Part shown: in pieces, positions 11,326 through 23,339 of the stretch
How positions within the stretch are numbered: the first letter of the stretch is position 1
Layout: every line of letters begins with the position of its first letter
Assembly: GCA_021014325.1 (NCBI GenBank)
Contig: CM037474.1
Span: 5,274,488-5,338,487 of the forward strand
Source: Plazaster borealis
Lineage: Eukaryota; Echinodermata; Asteroidea; Forcipulatida; Labidiasteridae
DNA: 64,000 bases
Reading direction: 5' to 3'
Position numbers and translations under genes: made by a program
The notes under the pieces: generated by a model
The model's database searches: none
The model's input: only the letters and a program-made list of their open reading frames with translations
Told to the model about the DNA's origin: nothing

Positions 11326-12755
11326 CCACCTACATCAATTTATGTGTAAACAGGGTTCTCACAGCATTTTTCCCAAACTATGAGGCATTCTGGACCAAAA
11401 TTTTGAAACGAGGTCCTCAGAATGTTTTCTACTTGCTGTTTTATCTCGGTTTTGAAAAGCCCTACTGTGCAATATGGAGAAATCTAAAAGGTTTTATCTT
11501 TATGATTTTTGTGAATTTGATCTGTGAAGTCATTAAAAAAAAAAAAAAACGTTGACATATCAACCGCAATTCGCGCATATCGGCCTGATACACTAGCTTC
11601 TGCATGGAGAGAACCCTTGTACATCTTTAGACAGTGCTAAATGGGGCGCCGGGTCTTTAAGCAAGGAGCCTTGGTTGGAAATTAAGATCCAACTGAAGTC
11701 TGAGAGTCTACGAGGCTCAAAGTCCAAATTCACAATGTGAAGACGGTGAATTAAACACACACATGTGACAAGGAATGAAGAATTACCTTAGTACTTTACA
11801 CATTACTGCAATATCTCAAGTCAATAACTGAAAGCACGTTTGATCAACAAAGAGCTCAACATTTGAGTTACTAACCTCTTCAAAAATAATGTTAATATCA
11901 TTGGATTTTAATTTACTATTTAAAGTGGCAGAGACCAAAAACCAAAGACAAAATGAACTGGATATTAAAGTATTTCAAGTCTTACCTTCCTTCAGCAGAC
12001 GCCGAAAATAAAGAATAAGAGTTTGACTGAGTAGTTAAGAAGGGACACCACTTAAAAAAAGGAGGGAGGTCTGTAACTGAAACTGTTGTCCAACACGTAA
12101 TAATGACACTTGCCGACGTAGCAGACAAACTCAAACTGCCTTCAGCTCACCTTTGATGCATTCAGAAAACAGTAAGCCGGTATACTACGATAAAGCCACT
12201 GACTTGAGAACTGGCGTCAGTCATGCACATGGCCGTGTCGTTTAAGTCGGCCGTTGACTGGAAACGTGTCTCAGTCCGGATTGCAAAATCTTTCAAGTTA
12301 TAGGCACCTCATTGTCATCTTGCTTTCTCAGTAGTTATTGATTTACTGATTTGCTCTTTTGATGAATCAAACTACTCTTGGAGCCTTTCCAGTTGCTTAG
12401 CAACGCATCAATGGCTCGGTAAGATGCACAATGAGATGAGAACTAGATCAAGTTTAGCAATTTTTAGGAATTTAACGATTACAAGGAGTTACAACAGCTG
12501 AATTTCTAATAAAGTAGTAAATGATTTCACCTAACCGGGCAATTTAATAAGATACCATCAATAAAATCATGACACACCCTCGAATTGAATGCATCAACAT
12601 TATTTTTGATACAATCTTCAGATTTTAAAAATACGTTTCTTAAACACTAGCAAATGCAAATTAATGTCTTGTTACAAAATAACGAACGGTACACAATTCT
12701 CTTTAAAAATGGATAACACAGTCAGTCTGTCATAGTCATACTTTCTTACTTTGTG
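11326..12755. other. Intergenic, nothing recognised
   Basis: Contains an A16 run near 11535 and a short piece related to 26.0 kb (CGGCCTGATACACTAGC). No ORF longer than chance expectation. Confidence 0.5.
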
Positions 12756-12797
12756 AAACCATGGAGTTAGAATTAGAATTCTACCTCCATGGTTTAA
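12756..12797. repeat. Short inverted repeat around CCATGG
   Basis: AAACCATGGAG and its complement CTCCATGGTTT surround TTAGAATTAGAATTCTAC. It can form a hairpin; no wider inverted repeat found. Confidence 0.6.
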
Positions 12798-12912
12798 CTC
12801 AAGCATTTTGGTGGAAGGAATTGTGTTATAGATGTTAAAGGTACACCATGCAAACACATTCTTCAAACATTTTCAAGACAGAGTTTCAATCACATCAGAA
12901 ATTATGACAAGT

Positions 12913-13058
12913 CAGGGCTCTCGAATTAGGGGAAGGGGAATCCATGAGGCTCAGGGCTTGCAGCTCTGAATTTTTTACCGGACCAGAATTATTTTCACAA
13001 CTGAGCAGAATCAAAATGAGACAGGACCGAGAAAAGACCAGAATTTAAATGAGAACAC
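12913..13058 (+). mobile_element. hAT-like CAGGG element, left part
   Basis: CAGGGCTCTCGAATTAGG start with CAGGGCTTGCAGCTC and CCGGACCAGAATT blocks of the family. It is cut off just before a type A MITE at 13060. Confidence 0.6.
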
Positions 13059-13059
13059 A

Positions 13060-13500
13060 TTTAAAGGGCTGTATACGTTTGGTAATTTCTCGTAAAATTA
13101 ATGGCAATAAAAGTTTACTCACATTAGTAAGGAGTACAGCAGCTTTTGAAGCCTTTTGAGAAACATTTCACTTTGAAGTAATGTAATTTAAGGAAAAAGA
13201 TATCAGTTTGAATCCAGAAAAGAAAATTGAATCTGAAAAGCGTGTGTTGTGTAATGCACGTAAAAGAACCCAGTGCACTTATCAAAAAGAAAAGGGGTTC
13301 CTGGTTTGATTGGCTGCATATTGCGCCACAGCACCTTGTAAACCATTACATGGTGAGCACTATGTAAAGGAATAGGTCTCATTGCAGGAAAATACTGAAT
13401 GTTGAAGCGCCTTGAGCGTCACTGAGTGACGGATATGAGCACTATATAAGAAGCCACTATTATTATTATTATTATTATTATTATTGTGTATTCCAATCCT
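13060..13500 (-). mobile_element. Type A MITE split by a SINE
   Basis: The left TTTAAAGGG end and ACTTACTTGG-like core are present. The element is interrupted at ~13243 and resumes at 13486 with TGTGTATTCCAATC, exactly where type A sequence should continue. The right part decays after ~13500. Confidence 0.75.
13243..13485 (+). mobile_element. SINE body 1 with (ATT)n tail, inserted in a type A MITE
   Basis: Starts in the body (TTGTGTAATGCACGTAAAAG), passes GCACCTTGTAAACCATTACA and GCGCCTTGAGCGTCACTGAG, and ends GAAGCCACTATT followed by ~10 ATT units. 5'-truncated: no tRNA head. It interrupts a type A MITE, so it is younger than that MITE. Confidence 0.78.
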
Positions 13501-13785
13501 AGTGTAAATTTCGAGAGACACAGTTTACAACAATCTTAATTTTCAAACCTGCTCCTCCCCGAGGCACTTTGTACAAAAAACAGGCTTGAGGGGAGAGAGA
13601 GTGTGCCCTCAGTATACATTTATTTATTTTGTTTCAAAATTCAGAATGAAAATCAAATCATGGAATTTTATATTTTTTTTAATGCTCCAGGTTGCTTAAA
13701 AGGAAACCTAAAATTTCAATTAAATTGTATCTAATGGGAAAACATGGCACGGATATTATTTCAAAGAATCCTTGATAAAATACTC

Positions 13786-14872
13786 AGAGATTGGCCACAT
13801 TTATTTTGACAATTCCTGAAGATGATTTACTGAAGTTCTACAGGAGGTGTCACTTTTTTGAAAAAAAGGTGTAGCTCACCTGGCAGAAATCTTCCTTTCT
13901 GTAGTCGTTGTTAATTATTTATTCATTATTCAGGTATCATTGATAAATTACTTGTTCATTGTGTCCCAGAGATTGACCAAATTTATTTCGCAATTCCATA
14001 TGATTTACTGAAGTTCTACACAAGGTGTCACTTTTTTTAAAAAGGTAGCTCACCTGGTAGAAATCTTCCTTTCTTTTTTCATGTAGTTGTTGTTAATTAT
14101 GTATTCATTATTCAGGAATCATTGATAAATTACTTGTAAATTTGTGTCCCAGAGATTGGCCACATTTATTTTGACGATTCCTTATGACTGACTGAATTTC
14201 TATGAAGGTGTCACTTTTTTGAAAATGTTGCAGTTAACCTGGCAGAAATCTTTCTTTTTTTCATGTTGTCGTAATTATGTATTCATTATTCAGGAATCAT
14301 TGATAAAATAACTTGTTCATTGTGGCCCAGAGATTGGCCATATTTATTTTGAAGATTCCTTATGATTTACTGAAGTTCCACAGGAGGTGTCAGGTTTTTT
14401 TTAAAGGTAGATCACCTGGCAGGAATCTTTCTGCAATTATTCCTTTTTTGTCATGTAGTTGTTGTTAATTATTTATTCATCATTTAGGAATCATTGATAA
14501 ATATCTTGCGAATTGTATCCCTTAAGATCGGCCACATTTATTTTGAAGATTCCTTATGATTTACTGAAGTTCTACAGGAGGTGTCAGTTTTTTGAAAAAG
14601 GTAGATCACCTGGCAGAAATCTTTCTGCAATTAATCCTTTTTTCACGTAGTTGTTGTTAATTATTTATTCCGGAATCATTTATAAATTACTTGTAAATTT
14701 GTGTCCCAGAGTTCGATCATACTTGTTTTTAAGATTCCTTATAATTTACTGAAGTTCTTCCAGGAGGTGTCAGGTTTTTTTCTCTAAAAGGTGTAGCTCA
14801 CCTGGCAGAAATATTCCTTTCTTTTTTCCATGTATAGTCGCTGTTAATTATTTATTCATTATTCATTAGCAA
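13786..14872 (+). repeat. ~184-bp tandem array, six copies
   Basis: Copies begin near 13786, 13969, 14151, 14329, 14523 and 14708. Shared blocks: AGAGATTGGCCACATTTATT, TGATTTACTGAAGTTCTAC, AGCTCACCTGGCAGAAATC and TTATTTATTCATTATTCAGG. Units differ by small indels and substitutions, so the array is not recent. No ORF runs through it. Confidence 0.9.
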
Positions 14873-15334
14873 CATCTGTCCAATTTGCATACAGTCCCGA
14901 AGAAAACACCTTCAAGGCTAGCAGCGCAGCTTAATCCACAATCTAAGGATCAGTTGAGTAATAAATTATGCATTCATTGTACGTACGTCTCTGGCTGATG
15001 ACAGCATGCGTGCCCTCAAGAAACACGTTCTAATCGAGTCTAGTAATATCGCCGACTCGTTAATTGCCCCCCAACAGAGGCCATTATTTATCCATTACTA
15101 ATATGGTTTTGTTTTATAAATTCCCTTGAATAAGAAATTTTGTAGATTCAAAAATTGTGAAAACTATAGTAGTTTGTTCCTCACTTGAATGAAGTTTTTT
15201 GTTTTTTTCTGTTACAGCAAAACTGTGCAAATAACGGGATGAATTATGTATATAGAAGGCAATAAAGAAATAATCAGGGTCCGTTATCATGGCTCTGCTT
15301 ACCGTGGAATTCTTCACTTACGGGCCCATAAACT

Positions 15335-15430
15335 CAGAGCTCGAATTTTACACTGGACCACAGGCCCAAGGCTTGCGATTTAAGAATCAGGCCAATAAAC
15401 TCATGACTGGACAAGTCCAGCTGTCACAAC
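15335..15430 (-). mobile_element. hAT-like CAGGG element, right-end fragment
   Basis: The plus strand reads GAGCTCGAATTTTACAC then CAGGCCCAAGGCTTG and AATAAACTCATGACTGGAC, the reverse complement of the right part of the 30.2-kb element. Confidence 0.55.
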
Positions 15431-15901
15431 CATTAGCTGCCATACGGCAGCTAACAGTTGTATGGCCTCTGACTGGCACCTGAACGAAGATATTGACAAG
15501 AGTAAAACGTCTCAGATCACAGCCTCACACACCCCTCCCCCATCCCCCCGCCCACATGCATCTTGATTGGAATTATGGACAACTTCAAACATTAAAAACT
15601 GTCAAAAAACTGATAGAATTATATATTAGTTTTTAGTTCAAGATCATTCCTACAACATCATCTTGTTTGGATTGCGTGGGGAAAAACAGTTTGCTTGGCA
15701 ACCAACCCAAAAAGTTGTCCTTTTAAAACTAATTCATTTTATTGATTGTTTTCATAATTAATTAAAATTTACATTAAACGCATTCTAATCCCTTCTGAGA
15801 GTGAACACACTTTAAATCTAACTCTAAACTACAAAGTCTGGTCAAATTGATATGTTGTCAGTCGATAAAGGACAGGTTATTTTTGATTGTTCTAGTTTTG
15901 C

Positions 15902-16298
15902 TTTAGAGGGTCTGTATACGTTTGGTAATGACTCTGAAAATTAATGGCAATAAAACCTCACTTGGTAAGAAGTACAGCAGCTTTGGATAGTATAATGCAT
16001 TTTGAGAAACTTTTCATTTCAAAGTACTGTGATTATGTAAAATGATATCTGTTTTTATCCCCCAAAATTTAAATCTGAGAAGAGTTACTGCATATTGTTC
16101 TCAGATAGTATATTCCAAATTGCAGATTATTCTTCCTGCGTGGAAATAACCGCTCCAGATTTTCGGCAATATCTCAAAAACACTACCACCTTTTGAAATG
16201 AGAATTTCACAGGTTAGTTTCATGGTATATATCTACAACTATATAGGATTGAAACAAACAGTGGGTTCCAATTACCAAACATATACAATCCCTTTAAA
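15902..16298 (-). mobile_element. TTTAAA-flanked MITE, type A
   Basis: Complete copy. The left boundary has one substitution (TTTAGAGGG); the right boundary CCCTTTAAA is intact. Confidence 0.8.
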
Positions 16299-16790
16299 TA
16301 TGCAAATGCAAAGAACTAAGCAACACCATCTCAGTTTCACTCTCGCCTTTTTCCATAATATCAGTTTTCATATGAATGTTACCGCCACTAATGTACATAA
16401 AATCCATATTTCCCTCTCTTTTTTCTTCAAAGAACTTTGCATTTTAAGGTCTGAAATAGAGCTTTTTCTATGCACACACTGTAATACAGCCTCAGTAAAT
16501 TGCGTGTAGCGTTCCCGGCAAATTTACAAGATAAAATGTCGTAAGAAGAGACTGCACTTTGCACCTTGGTGAGAGCTCAAGAAAGGCTGAAAGCTCCGAG
16601 CTACGGTATCAGGGAAAAAAAGCGGCTAACCATCTTAATGGAGAAACAGGCTTGAGGGAGAAAGAGAGTGTGCCCTCAGTAGTCAATGATCTCACATTCG
16701 GCAAGAAGTAATTTGATTTGTGGGCAATACTGGCTAGTTCATTGACTAGCTTACAGACAAACTGACAAATTGACTACAACTTTTTGTGTG

Positions 16791-17140
16791 TGTGGCTGTT
16801 TCAAAATGAGAGGCTATTAAACCAGCCTGTCCCCAAAAGGAACAAGGAGTCAGGTTTCCACGATAGAAGTCTTAAACTGGGGTACGTGATCCCAGTTTAT
16901 AGATTATCAATGTGTAAACGTTTGGTTCTGTTCACAAAATTGACTTAACAGGCACAATATTTGTGGCCGTTTCAAAATGAGAGGCTGTAAATCCAGCCTG
17001 TCCCCAAAAGGAACAAGAAGTCAGGTTTCCATGAAAAAAAGGCCTTGAACTGGGTACGTGATCCCAGTTTATAGATTATCAACGTGTAAATATTTGGTTC
17101 TGTTCACTACAACAGGTATGATATATTTGGTCCTTGGAAA
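16791..17140 (+). repeat. 181-bp tandem duplication
   Basis: Second copy starts at ~16972. Shared: TTTCAAAATGAGAGGCT, CCAGCCTGTCCCCAAAAGG, GTACGTGATCCCAGTTTATAG. The second copy lacks the last ~20 bases. Confidence 0.88.
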
Positions 17141-17164
17141 TCAAAAGGATAATTTTATTGAGTA

Positions 17165-17475
17165 ATAATAATAACCAATACGCTTTACATTAGTGCCCTG
17201 TTCATTGGGCCAATAACATTCCTTTAATCTTTCTCAGCTCCCTGGGGAGTATACAGCCCCGAGCTGCAGTGGCGCTCCGAAGGCTTTTTTAAACACAATA
17301 TCAACCTCTACCCTCGCAGGTACCCATTTATACCCCTGGGTAAAGAGAAGCAATTATAGTAAAGTATCTTGCTCAAGGATACAAGTGTCATGACCGGGAT
17401 TCGAACCCACACCCCTATGACTTATAACCATCGGAACTTGAATTCGATGCTCTAAACCACTCTGCCACATAACAC
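17165..17475 (-). mobile_element. SINE, tRNA-like head plus body 3
   Basis: Minus strand: diverged head ending GGGTTCGAATCCCGGTC, then GACACTTGTATCCTTGAGC, then a third body with ACCCAGGGGTATAAATGGG and GAGCGCCACTGCAGCTCGG, ending GGTTATTATTATT. Only the head and ~40 following bases match the other SINEs. Confidence 0.75.
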
Positions 17476-17529
17476 CCCATAGAAGGGCTGACCTACATGT
17501 ACACATGGTGTAGGCTCTAACAGACTTTT

Positions 17530-18285
17530 CAGGCTATTAATAAAAAATTCCGAAGGGCAAAAAACCCAGAAATCAGACTAACGAAGGACGAAATTCCATA
17601 TCATGCCTGCTACATTAACCATATTACTTACACCTACACAATATATTTATGCTTATTACACATCTGTGTACGGTAAAACCAACAATTAATTTCTTTATCC
17701 CCGATGCAATTATTACATCTATTAAACATATATACCTACATACAAAAAACAAAAACAAAAAAAAAGCTAAAACATCCATTTACATTACATTTTTAACAGC
17801 TTGGTTTTATGATTTGGTTCAAAAAACAAAAAAATTTTTCCCAAGGGCAAAAAAACAGAAGTCAGACTAAAGCAGGAAGAATATCATGCCTACTACATTA
17901 ATCATACTTACACCTTCACAATATGTTTATGCTTACTACACATCTGTGTACGGTTAACAACAAATTCAATTATTTATCCCCGATGCAATTGTTACATCTA
18001 TTTAAACATATACCTACATACACAACTAAAAAAAAAAAAGCTAAAACATCCATTTAGGTTACATTTTAAACAGCTTGGTTATATGATTTGGTTAAAAAGA
18101 AAATGCCTGCTACATTAACCATATTACTTACACCTACACAATACATTTATGCTTATTACACATCTGTGAACGGTAAAACCAAATATTCAATTATTTATCC
18201 CCCGATGCAATTATAACATCTATTAAACATAACACTTACATACACAACTCTTTTTTTTTGTAAAGCTAAAACATCCATATAGGTT
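17530..18285 (+). repeat. Three-copy tandem repeat, ~220-280 bp
   Basis: Copies are anchored by GCCTGCTACATTAACC at ~17602, 17885 (CTAC variant) and 18104. Each contains CATCTGTGTACGGT, TATCCCCGATGCAATT, CATCTATTAAACAT and an A-rich spacer of variable length, which explains the unequal period. Confidence 0.85.
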
Positions 18286-18315
18286 TTGAGGCATTGCATG
18301 GTGAGGTATCAATAT

Positions 18316-18640
18316 ATATTTGGTTTGCGGTAACACCATGTGTATATCTACTTGCTAGGTAGATTTTGTTCTTAAAGAACTTGTCTTGCTTTTTATTTTA
18401 CTGCCGCAGAGTAGAATATTCGGAATTCGGGAGACTTCTCAGTTCTGAAAAGAACTGTCCTGCTTATTAACTACTACCTGGGCGGGAGGTAGCAAATCGG
18501 GCGGGACTACTACTTTTGCTATGTGGATCGGGGGGAATTCTCGTTAATAACTACACTGCCGCGGAGTGAGTCTAAGTGAGTCTGAGTCTCAACGTTTCGA
18601 CTAGCTTGCTCTAGTCATCGTCAGGAGATGAAATTTTTAA
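18316..18640 (-). mobile_element. Retroelement-like repeat (longest copy) with ribozyme-like core
   Basis: Same start and hairpins as the 3.1-kb copy, then extends through ACTGCCGCGGAGTGAG and TGAGTCTGAGTCTCAACG to a hammerhead-like segment at 18594-18624. It could be a Penelope-like or related element terminal repeat; no RT or other coding sequence is attached. Confidence 0.65.
18594..18624 (-). ncRNA. Hammerhead-ribozyme-like core (candidate)
   Basis: Minus-strand order is CTGACGA, one T, a 6-bp stem GACTAG / CTAGTC with a 6-nt loop, then GAAAC. This fits the hammerhead plan (CUGANGA, stem II, GAAA) except for the extra U before stem II. I could not find a matching stem III or a clear UH cleavage site, so activity is doubtful. 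Confidence 0.35.
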
Positions 18641-19216
18641 CAGCTTGGTTTTATGATTTGGTTTGGGAAAATATGATGGTTGGAATGAATATGCTCTTAT
18701 TAGAGGCCATTCACAGTAACCAATGTCTAAAAATGGTATCTTTTTTTCAAATCTGTTTTGACCCACCCACCCAACCCAAATTGCAATTTTAAAATATTGA
18801 CAGACTATTTAATATACACTGAAGAACAAAGTAATGCCTCAAATGAACTCAGACATTTCAGCTCAATGTTCTCCCAGCTCAATAGTTTCCATTGGCTTTT
18901 CCCGTCAGTCTTCTAGCATGAAACTTTGTAGTTGAGGAAATTTCAATCTCCCCATTAGACACAGAGGTCAGCTATCGAATCAAGGTTTACCGATAACAAT
19001 AGACAGCACAGACAAACATTAACAGACATGACAGATGATCTGGATTCTGGAAGAGATTGATGGGTATTTTTTCCCCTTAAATATTTGGGTTTTTTCTATT
19101 ATTTTATTTGCAAATTGAACTTTGATTTTTCAGTTACTTCTTTTGACCCATCAACCCACAATTTCGAAAAAAGAAAACAAAAACAATTTAAAAAAATGAT
19201 TTTTCTGAACAGCCCC

Positions 19217-19578
19217 TTAAAGGGATTGTATACGTTTGGTAGTTGAAACCCAAAGTTTGTTTCAATCCTATATAGTTGTAGATATATAACCTGTGAAATT
19301 TCATTTCAAAAGGTGGTAGCGTTTTTGAGATATTGCCAACAATTTGGAGTGGTTATGTCCACGCAAGAATAATCTGCAATTGGAATACACTATGGCTTCT
19401 CAGATTCAAATTTTGGGGGATAAAAAGGTATATATCTTTTTCCATAACCGCAGTACTTTGAAGTGAAAAGTTTCTCAAAATGCATTATACTATCCAAAGC
19501 TGCTGTACTTCTTACCAAGTAAGTTTTTATTGCCATTAATTTTCAGATTCATTACCAAACGTATACAGACCCTTTAAA
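19217..19578 (+). mobile_element. TTTAAA-flanked MITE, type A (first of an adjacent pair)
   Basis: Complete copy in the opposite orientation to the earlier ones. Its right TTTAAA (19573-19578) is also the left boundary of the next element. Confidence 0.82.
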
Positions 19579-19972
19579 TGGAAAGTATACCTTTGGTTTT
19601 TGGAACTGTTCAATTGTTTTAATCCTTTATATAAATGTAGATACAATAAAACTAACCTACGAAAATTTCATTTCAAAAAGTGGTCGCGTTTTTGAGATAT
19701 CGCTGAAAATCCGGAGCGGTTATGTCCATACAGGAAGAATAATCCGTAATTGGAATACACAATCTGAGAAACGTATCTGACACAGTAACGTTTCTCAGAT
19801 TCAAATTTTGGGGGATAAAAACTGATATCTTTTGCCATAACCACATTACTTCGAAGTGAAATGATTCTCAAAATTCTTTATACTATCGAAGTACCGCTGT
19901 ACTTCTACACAAGTAGGTTTTTATTGCCATTAATTTTAAGAGTGATTACCAAATATATACAGACCCTTTAGT
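19573..19972 (+). mobile_element. TTTAAA-flanked MITE, type A (second of an adjacent pair)
   Basis: Directly abuts the preceding copy in the same orientation, sharing one TTTAAA. The pair is diverged from each other, so it arose by insertion next to an existing copy, not by recent duplication. The right end is CCCTTTAG. Confidence 0.82.
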
Positions 19973-20067
19973 ACAAAAATCACTGATGTACCACCCTTTT
20001 AAAATGTGAATCTTGAAAACTACAAGATCAGAATGAATGTAATCTTTCAAACACAATAATCTATCAT

Positions 20068-20655
20068 CCTTCTAGGTTATATGCTTTTAAGCTTTTTTAA
20101 AAACTTACAGTTTGAAAATAATAGTCTACAAAAGGCCATAGCAATCACACCTTCGGTTTCAGCTCCAGCTGAAGTGTTTTTTATAACAGACACTTTCGGT
20201 ACAAACTTCAAACAGGTGGCCATTCTAACACAGAATCGCTCAACCATCATCCTTCTAGGATAAATGCTTTTAAGCTTTTTGAAAACTAATAGTTTGAAAA
20301 CAATACTCTTACAAAAACCAAATGGTTTCTAAAAGGGCCATAGCAATCACACCTTCGGTTTCAGCTCCAGCTGAAATGGGTTTTTTATAACAGACACTTT
20401 CGGTACAAACTTCAAACAGGTGGCCATTCTAACACAGAATCGCTCAACCATCATCCTTCTAGGATAAATGCTTTTAAGCTTTTTGAAAACTAATAGTTTG
20501 AAAACAATACTCTTACAAAAACCAAATGGTTTCTAAAAGGGCCATAGCAATCACACCTTCGGTTTCAGCTCCAGCTGAAATGGGTTTTTTATAACAGACA
20601 CTTTCGGTACAAACTTCAAACAGGTGGCCATTCTAACACAGAATCGATCAACCAC
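20068..20655 (+). repeat. Three-copy tandem repeat, ~183-204 bp
   Basis: CCTTCTAGG starts at 20068, 20251 and 20455. Shared: GCAATCACACCTTCGGTTTC, AACAGACACTTTCGGTAC, AACAGGTGGCCATTCTAAC. Copies 2 and 3 are almost identical; copy 1 is shorter. Confidence 0.9.
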
Positions 20656-20785
20656 AGGACTAATTAAAACATCCAACAGTAATTGGATATATTTCAAAGT
20701 CACACTTCCAGGGGTTTTGATCGAGCCAGGCATTCTGGGGAGAAAAATGGTGCGGCAAGAACACACACAACTGGGAACGAGGTTG
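20641..20785 (+). mobile_element. Dispersed element shared with 31.7 kb
   Basis: GATCAACCACAGGACTAATT, CTTCCAGGGGTTTTGATCGA, GGCATTCTGGGGAGAAAAA and CTGGGAACGAGGTTG recur in reverse at 31705-31856. It follows directly on the tandem array, whose unit ends with the same ACACAGAATCG. Confidence 0.7.
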
Positions 20786-21238
20786 CACTTGTACTTAATT
20801 CTCTCCTAGAACAGAGAATTAAAACTGCCCTTGAGAAGTGGAATGAATGCATCACCCCCCCCCCTTAAACAGCCAGGGATCCTGACCTAGATGTAGAAAC
20901 AGCCGTGAGACATGTAACCAAATAGCACAGTAAGGGCCAGCAATTTCCATGTAGTTCAAGTTGTCAGTAAATTTGAAGTCTATTTCTACGCTTCAGGGGG
21001 AAGGTGTAAGGTTTCAGTTGATAGGCAGATTTTCAGAGGGGGATAAAGGAATGAATTAACCCTGTTCCCTTCCCTTGAATCATTATCGGATCTGCTGTGA
21101 AGCAAAATATTGGTATAAATATATCCCTATACATATAATAATAATAACAACTATTTTTTATAAAATATCGCTTTATCTACGGGCGTCTCAAACTGCTTAT
21201 CATGATATAATCCCGAGACAAGTTTTTGGAGTTTATGT

Positions 21239-21518
21239 AACACCTTGTACAAGTGTTAACAAGGTGCTGTGGTGCATTCAGCAGCCACTGCCAGAAACAC
21301 CAGGGCAAACCTTATTGATGAATATAACTGGGTACTTTTACGTGCATTACACAACACACAGGACCAATGGCTTTACCTACCATCCAAAGGACGAAGCAAA
21401 TAAGGTTAAGTGTCTTGCTCAAGGACACAAGTGTCAAGACCAGGACTCGAACCTACACTCTGCTGATCAGAAACGCCAGAGCTTGAGTCCAGTTTGCTTG
21501 ACCGCTCGGCCACGACAC
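21239..21518 (-). mobile_element. SINE, tRNA-like head plus body 1
   Basis: Minus-strand head TGGCCGAGCGGTCAAGCA (A box) and GTTCGAGTCCTGG (B box), then GACACTTGTGTCCTTGAGC, then body 1 up to ACCTTGTTAACACTTG. The 3' part and ATT tail are missing. Confidence 0.8.
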
Positions 21519-22113
21519 ACCATGACGTCACAAGCTCAGATAGCCCCCCTCACTTGAGGTCCAATGAAGACCTCTCATTGGCTGATAGATGCACGTGGTG
21601 CTTACAATACATGTGCGCGTTTCCAATGTTTGTCCTCAACAATGGCAGTGAACGCCTGAAGAGGACAACTGGCTCGAGTAAAAACTCACAATGATAAAAA
21701 AGGCTGATATTTAATTGTGGTCGGCAAATATCTGAGGCAGACATCAATTTGAGTCTGTTGCTGTTTCTTTGACAAAGCCAGCTATAAAACAGTCATTTGG
21801 CTAAGGTACATTAAACTGATCAACAAATAACTGTAAGATTTATGTCCTTGTTGAAGGAAACCTTTAATTGGTAAAAAGCAATTCAGATAATTAGTTTTCT
21901 GTATAAAAACATCAACAGAAATCAAGTCAGGCAGGACAAAAATTATAACACAAGCATTTGGGACAAAGTTTTATAATCAAATTGACAACTGCCCCGTCCT
22001 TGTGTTACTTTTGCTACAAACTCCTTGCTTACTTTCAAGCATGACCTTAAGAAGTTCTCATGTGTACAAAGACGTCATCTTGTGAGAAAAACTTCTGATA
22101 TTTCTCACTTTAA

Positions 22114-22171
22114 AAAAATAATAATAATAATTTTTTTTTTTTTTTTTTTTTTTTTTGGGGGGGGGGGGGTT
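22114..22171 (+). repeat. Poly-T / poly-G tract
   Basis: AAT repeats, then about 28 T, then about 14 G. Homopolymer length is likely to be inaccurate in assembly. Confidence 0.8.
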
Positions 22172-22237
22172 TTAAAAGACCTATGCCATCATTCAAAAAA
22201 TCCAAATTGCTAGATGCGGACTTTGAGTCCTAATGGA

Positions 22238-22306
22238 GTGGTTAAGTAAGTTTTTATGGTCATACATTTTTTTAGTATAATTTACCAATCTATAACCCTA
22301 CCTTTA
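22238..22306 (-). mobile_element. Type D MITE, short end fragment
   Basis: About 70 bp ending CTATAACCCTACCTTTAAA, matching the type D terminus. It is adjacent to a T/G homopolymer tract and the rest is absent. Confidence 0.55.
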
Positions 22307-23339
22307 AATGAAAAGAGATAGCATGAACAATCTAAAATAAATTTTTCAATACAGTCGCCACTTAGCTTTCCCCGGACATAAGATGCGATCAAATTCCCTT
22401 CAATATGCAATTCCAAATTGATTTTTCTCAATTGCAGGTTTTTGGGGGTCGCGGGAGAATTTTATGGCAAAGTATTTTAATTATCATGTAGTCCTGTTTG
22501 TGTTTACGCAGCGACTCCTATTACCAGTCCCGACCGATTCCCGCAATTAGGAGATGGCAGTCTTGTGTTACCCAAGGCCGTTTGATATTACCAGTTGACT
22601 TCTTGTATGATGCAAAGTATGAACAAATTAATATCCTGAAAAGATCTGTTTAGTGCTTCACGCTTTATTGTCCGGGGGAAACCGTGGAGGTAGAAATAAA
22701 CTCACATCCTAAATCAACAGAGGGAGCTGTGGTGTCAAATTTAACTGAAGCCATTGTAAAGCTGTTTAGTTGTTGTTCTTTGGAATTCTTTAAGCATGAC
22801 TGACAAGTATGCATGATCTTCTCACATTGCAACTTTCTACATCAATTACTGTGCTGGATTCAAGCGTAAAATATCACTCACCCTTATGGGGAGCGAATTA
22901 CATACAAGTGCATCTAGTGTTGCATGTAGTCGTTCACCCCAAGTTGAAAAATGTGGAGGGTACATTGTACTTTACAAAATTGCACCCATTCTTATGTTTT
23001 GTCATCCAATATTTTCTTCCAACAGACCTTGCACGCTCACGCTTACTCAAACATTTTTGAAACCACTTTGGTCATACATACATTGCTCGAGCGTGTGACG
23101 GAAAACAAACTCACACGCTTTAACAGGCTCCCAATGTTCAATAACGTCAAGCCTTGCACAGTCTTACCTGACAAATGTATTATTAGAAATACAGTGTCTC
23201 CGGCGTGCTCAACTCAATCGTTAAATGTATTCAGTATATTTTGTAAGATGACTTTTATACAAACTTTTCCCCTGGATGCTGATTGTTATCAATGCATCAG
23301 GAGTTCAATTCCCAGCATGATTGAGGATACATACACATG
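22307..23339. other. Intergenic, nothing recognised
   Basis: ORFs up to 155 codons occur, but overlap in several frames with no recognisable motif. The last ~100 bp may be decayed sequence of the adjoining RT fragment. Confidence 0.45.
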
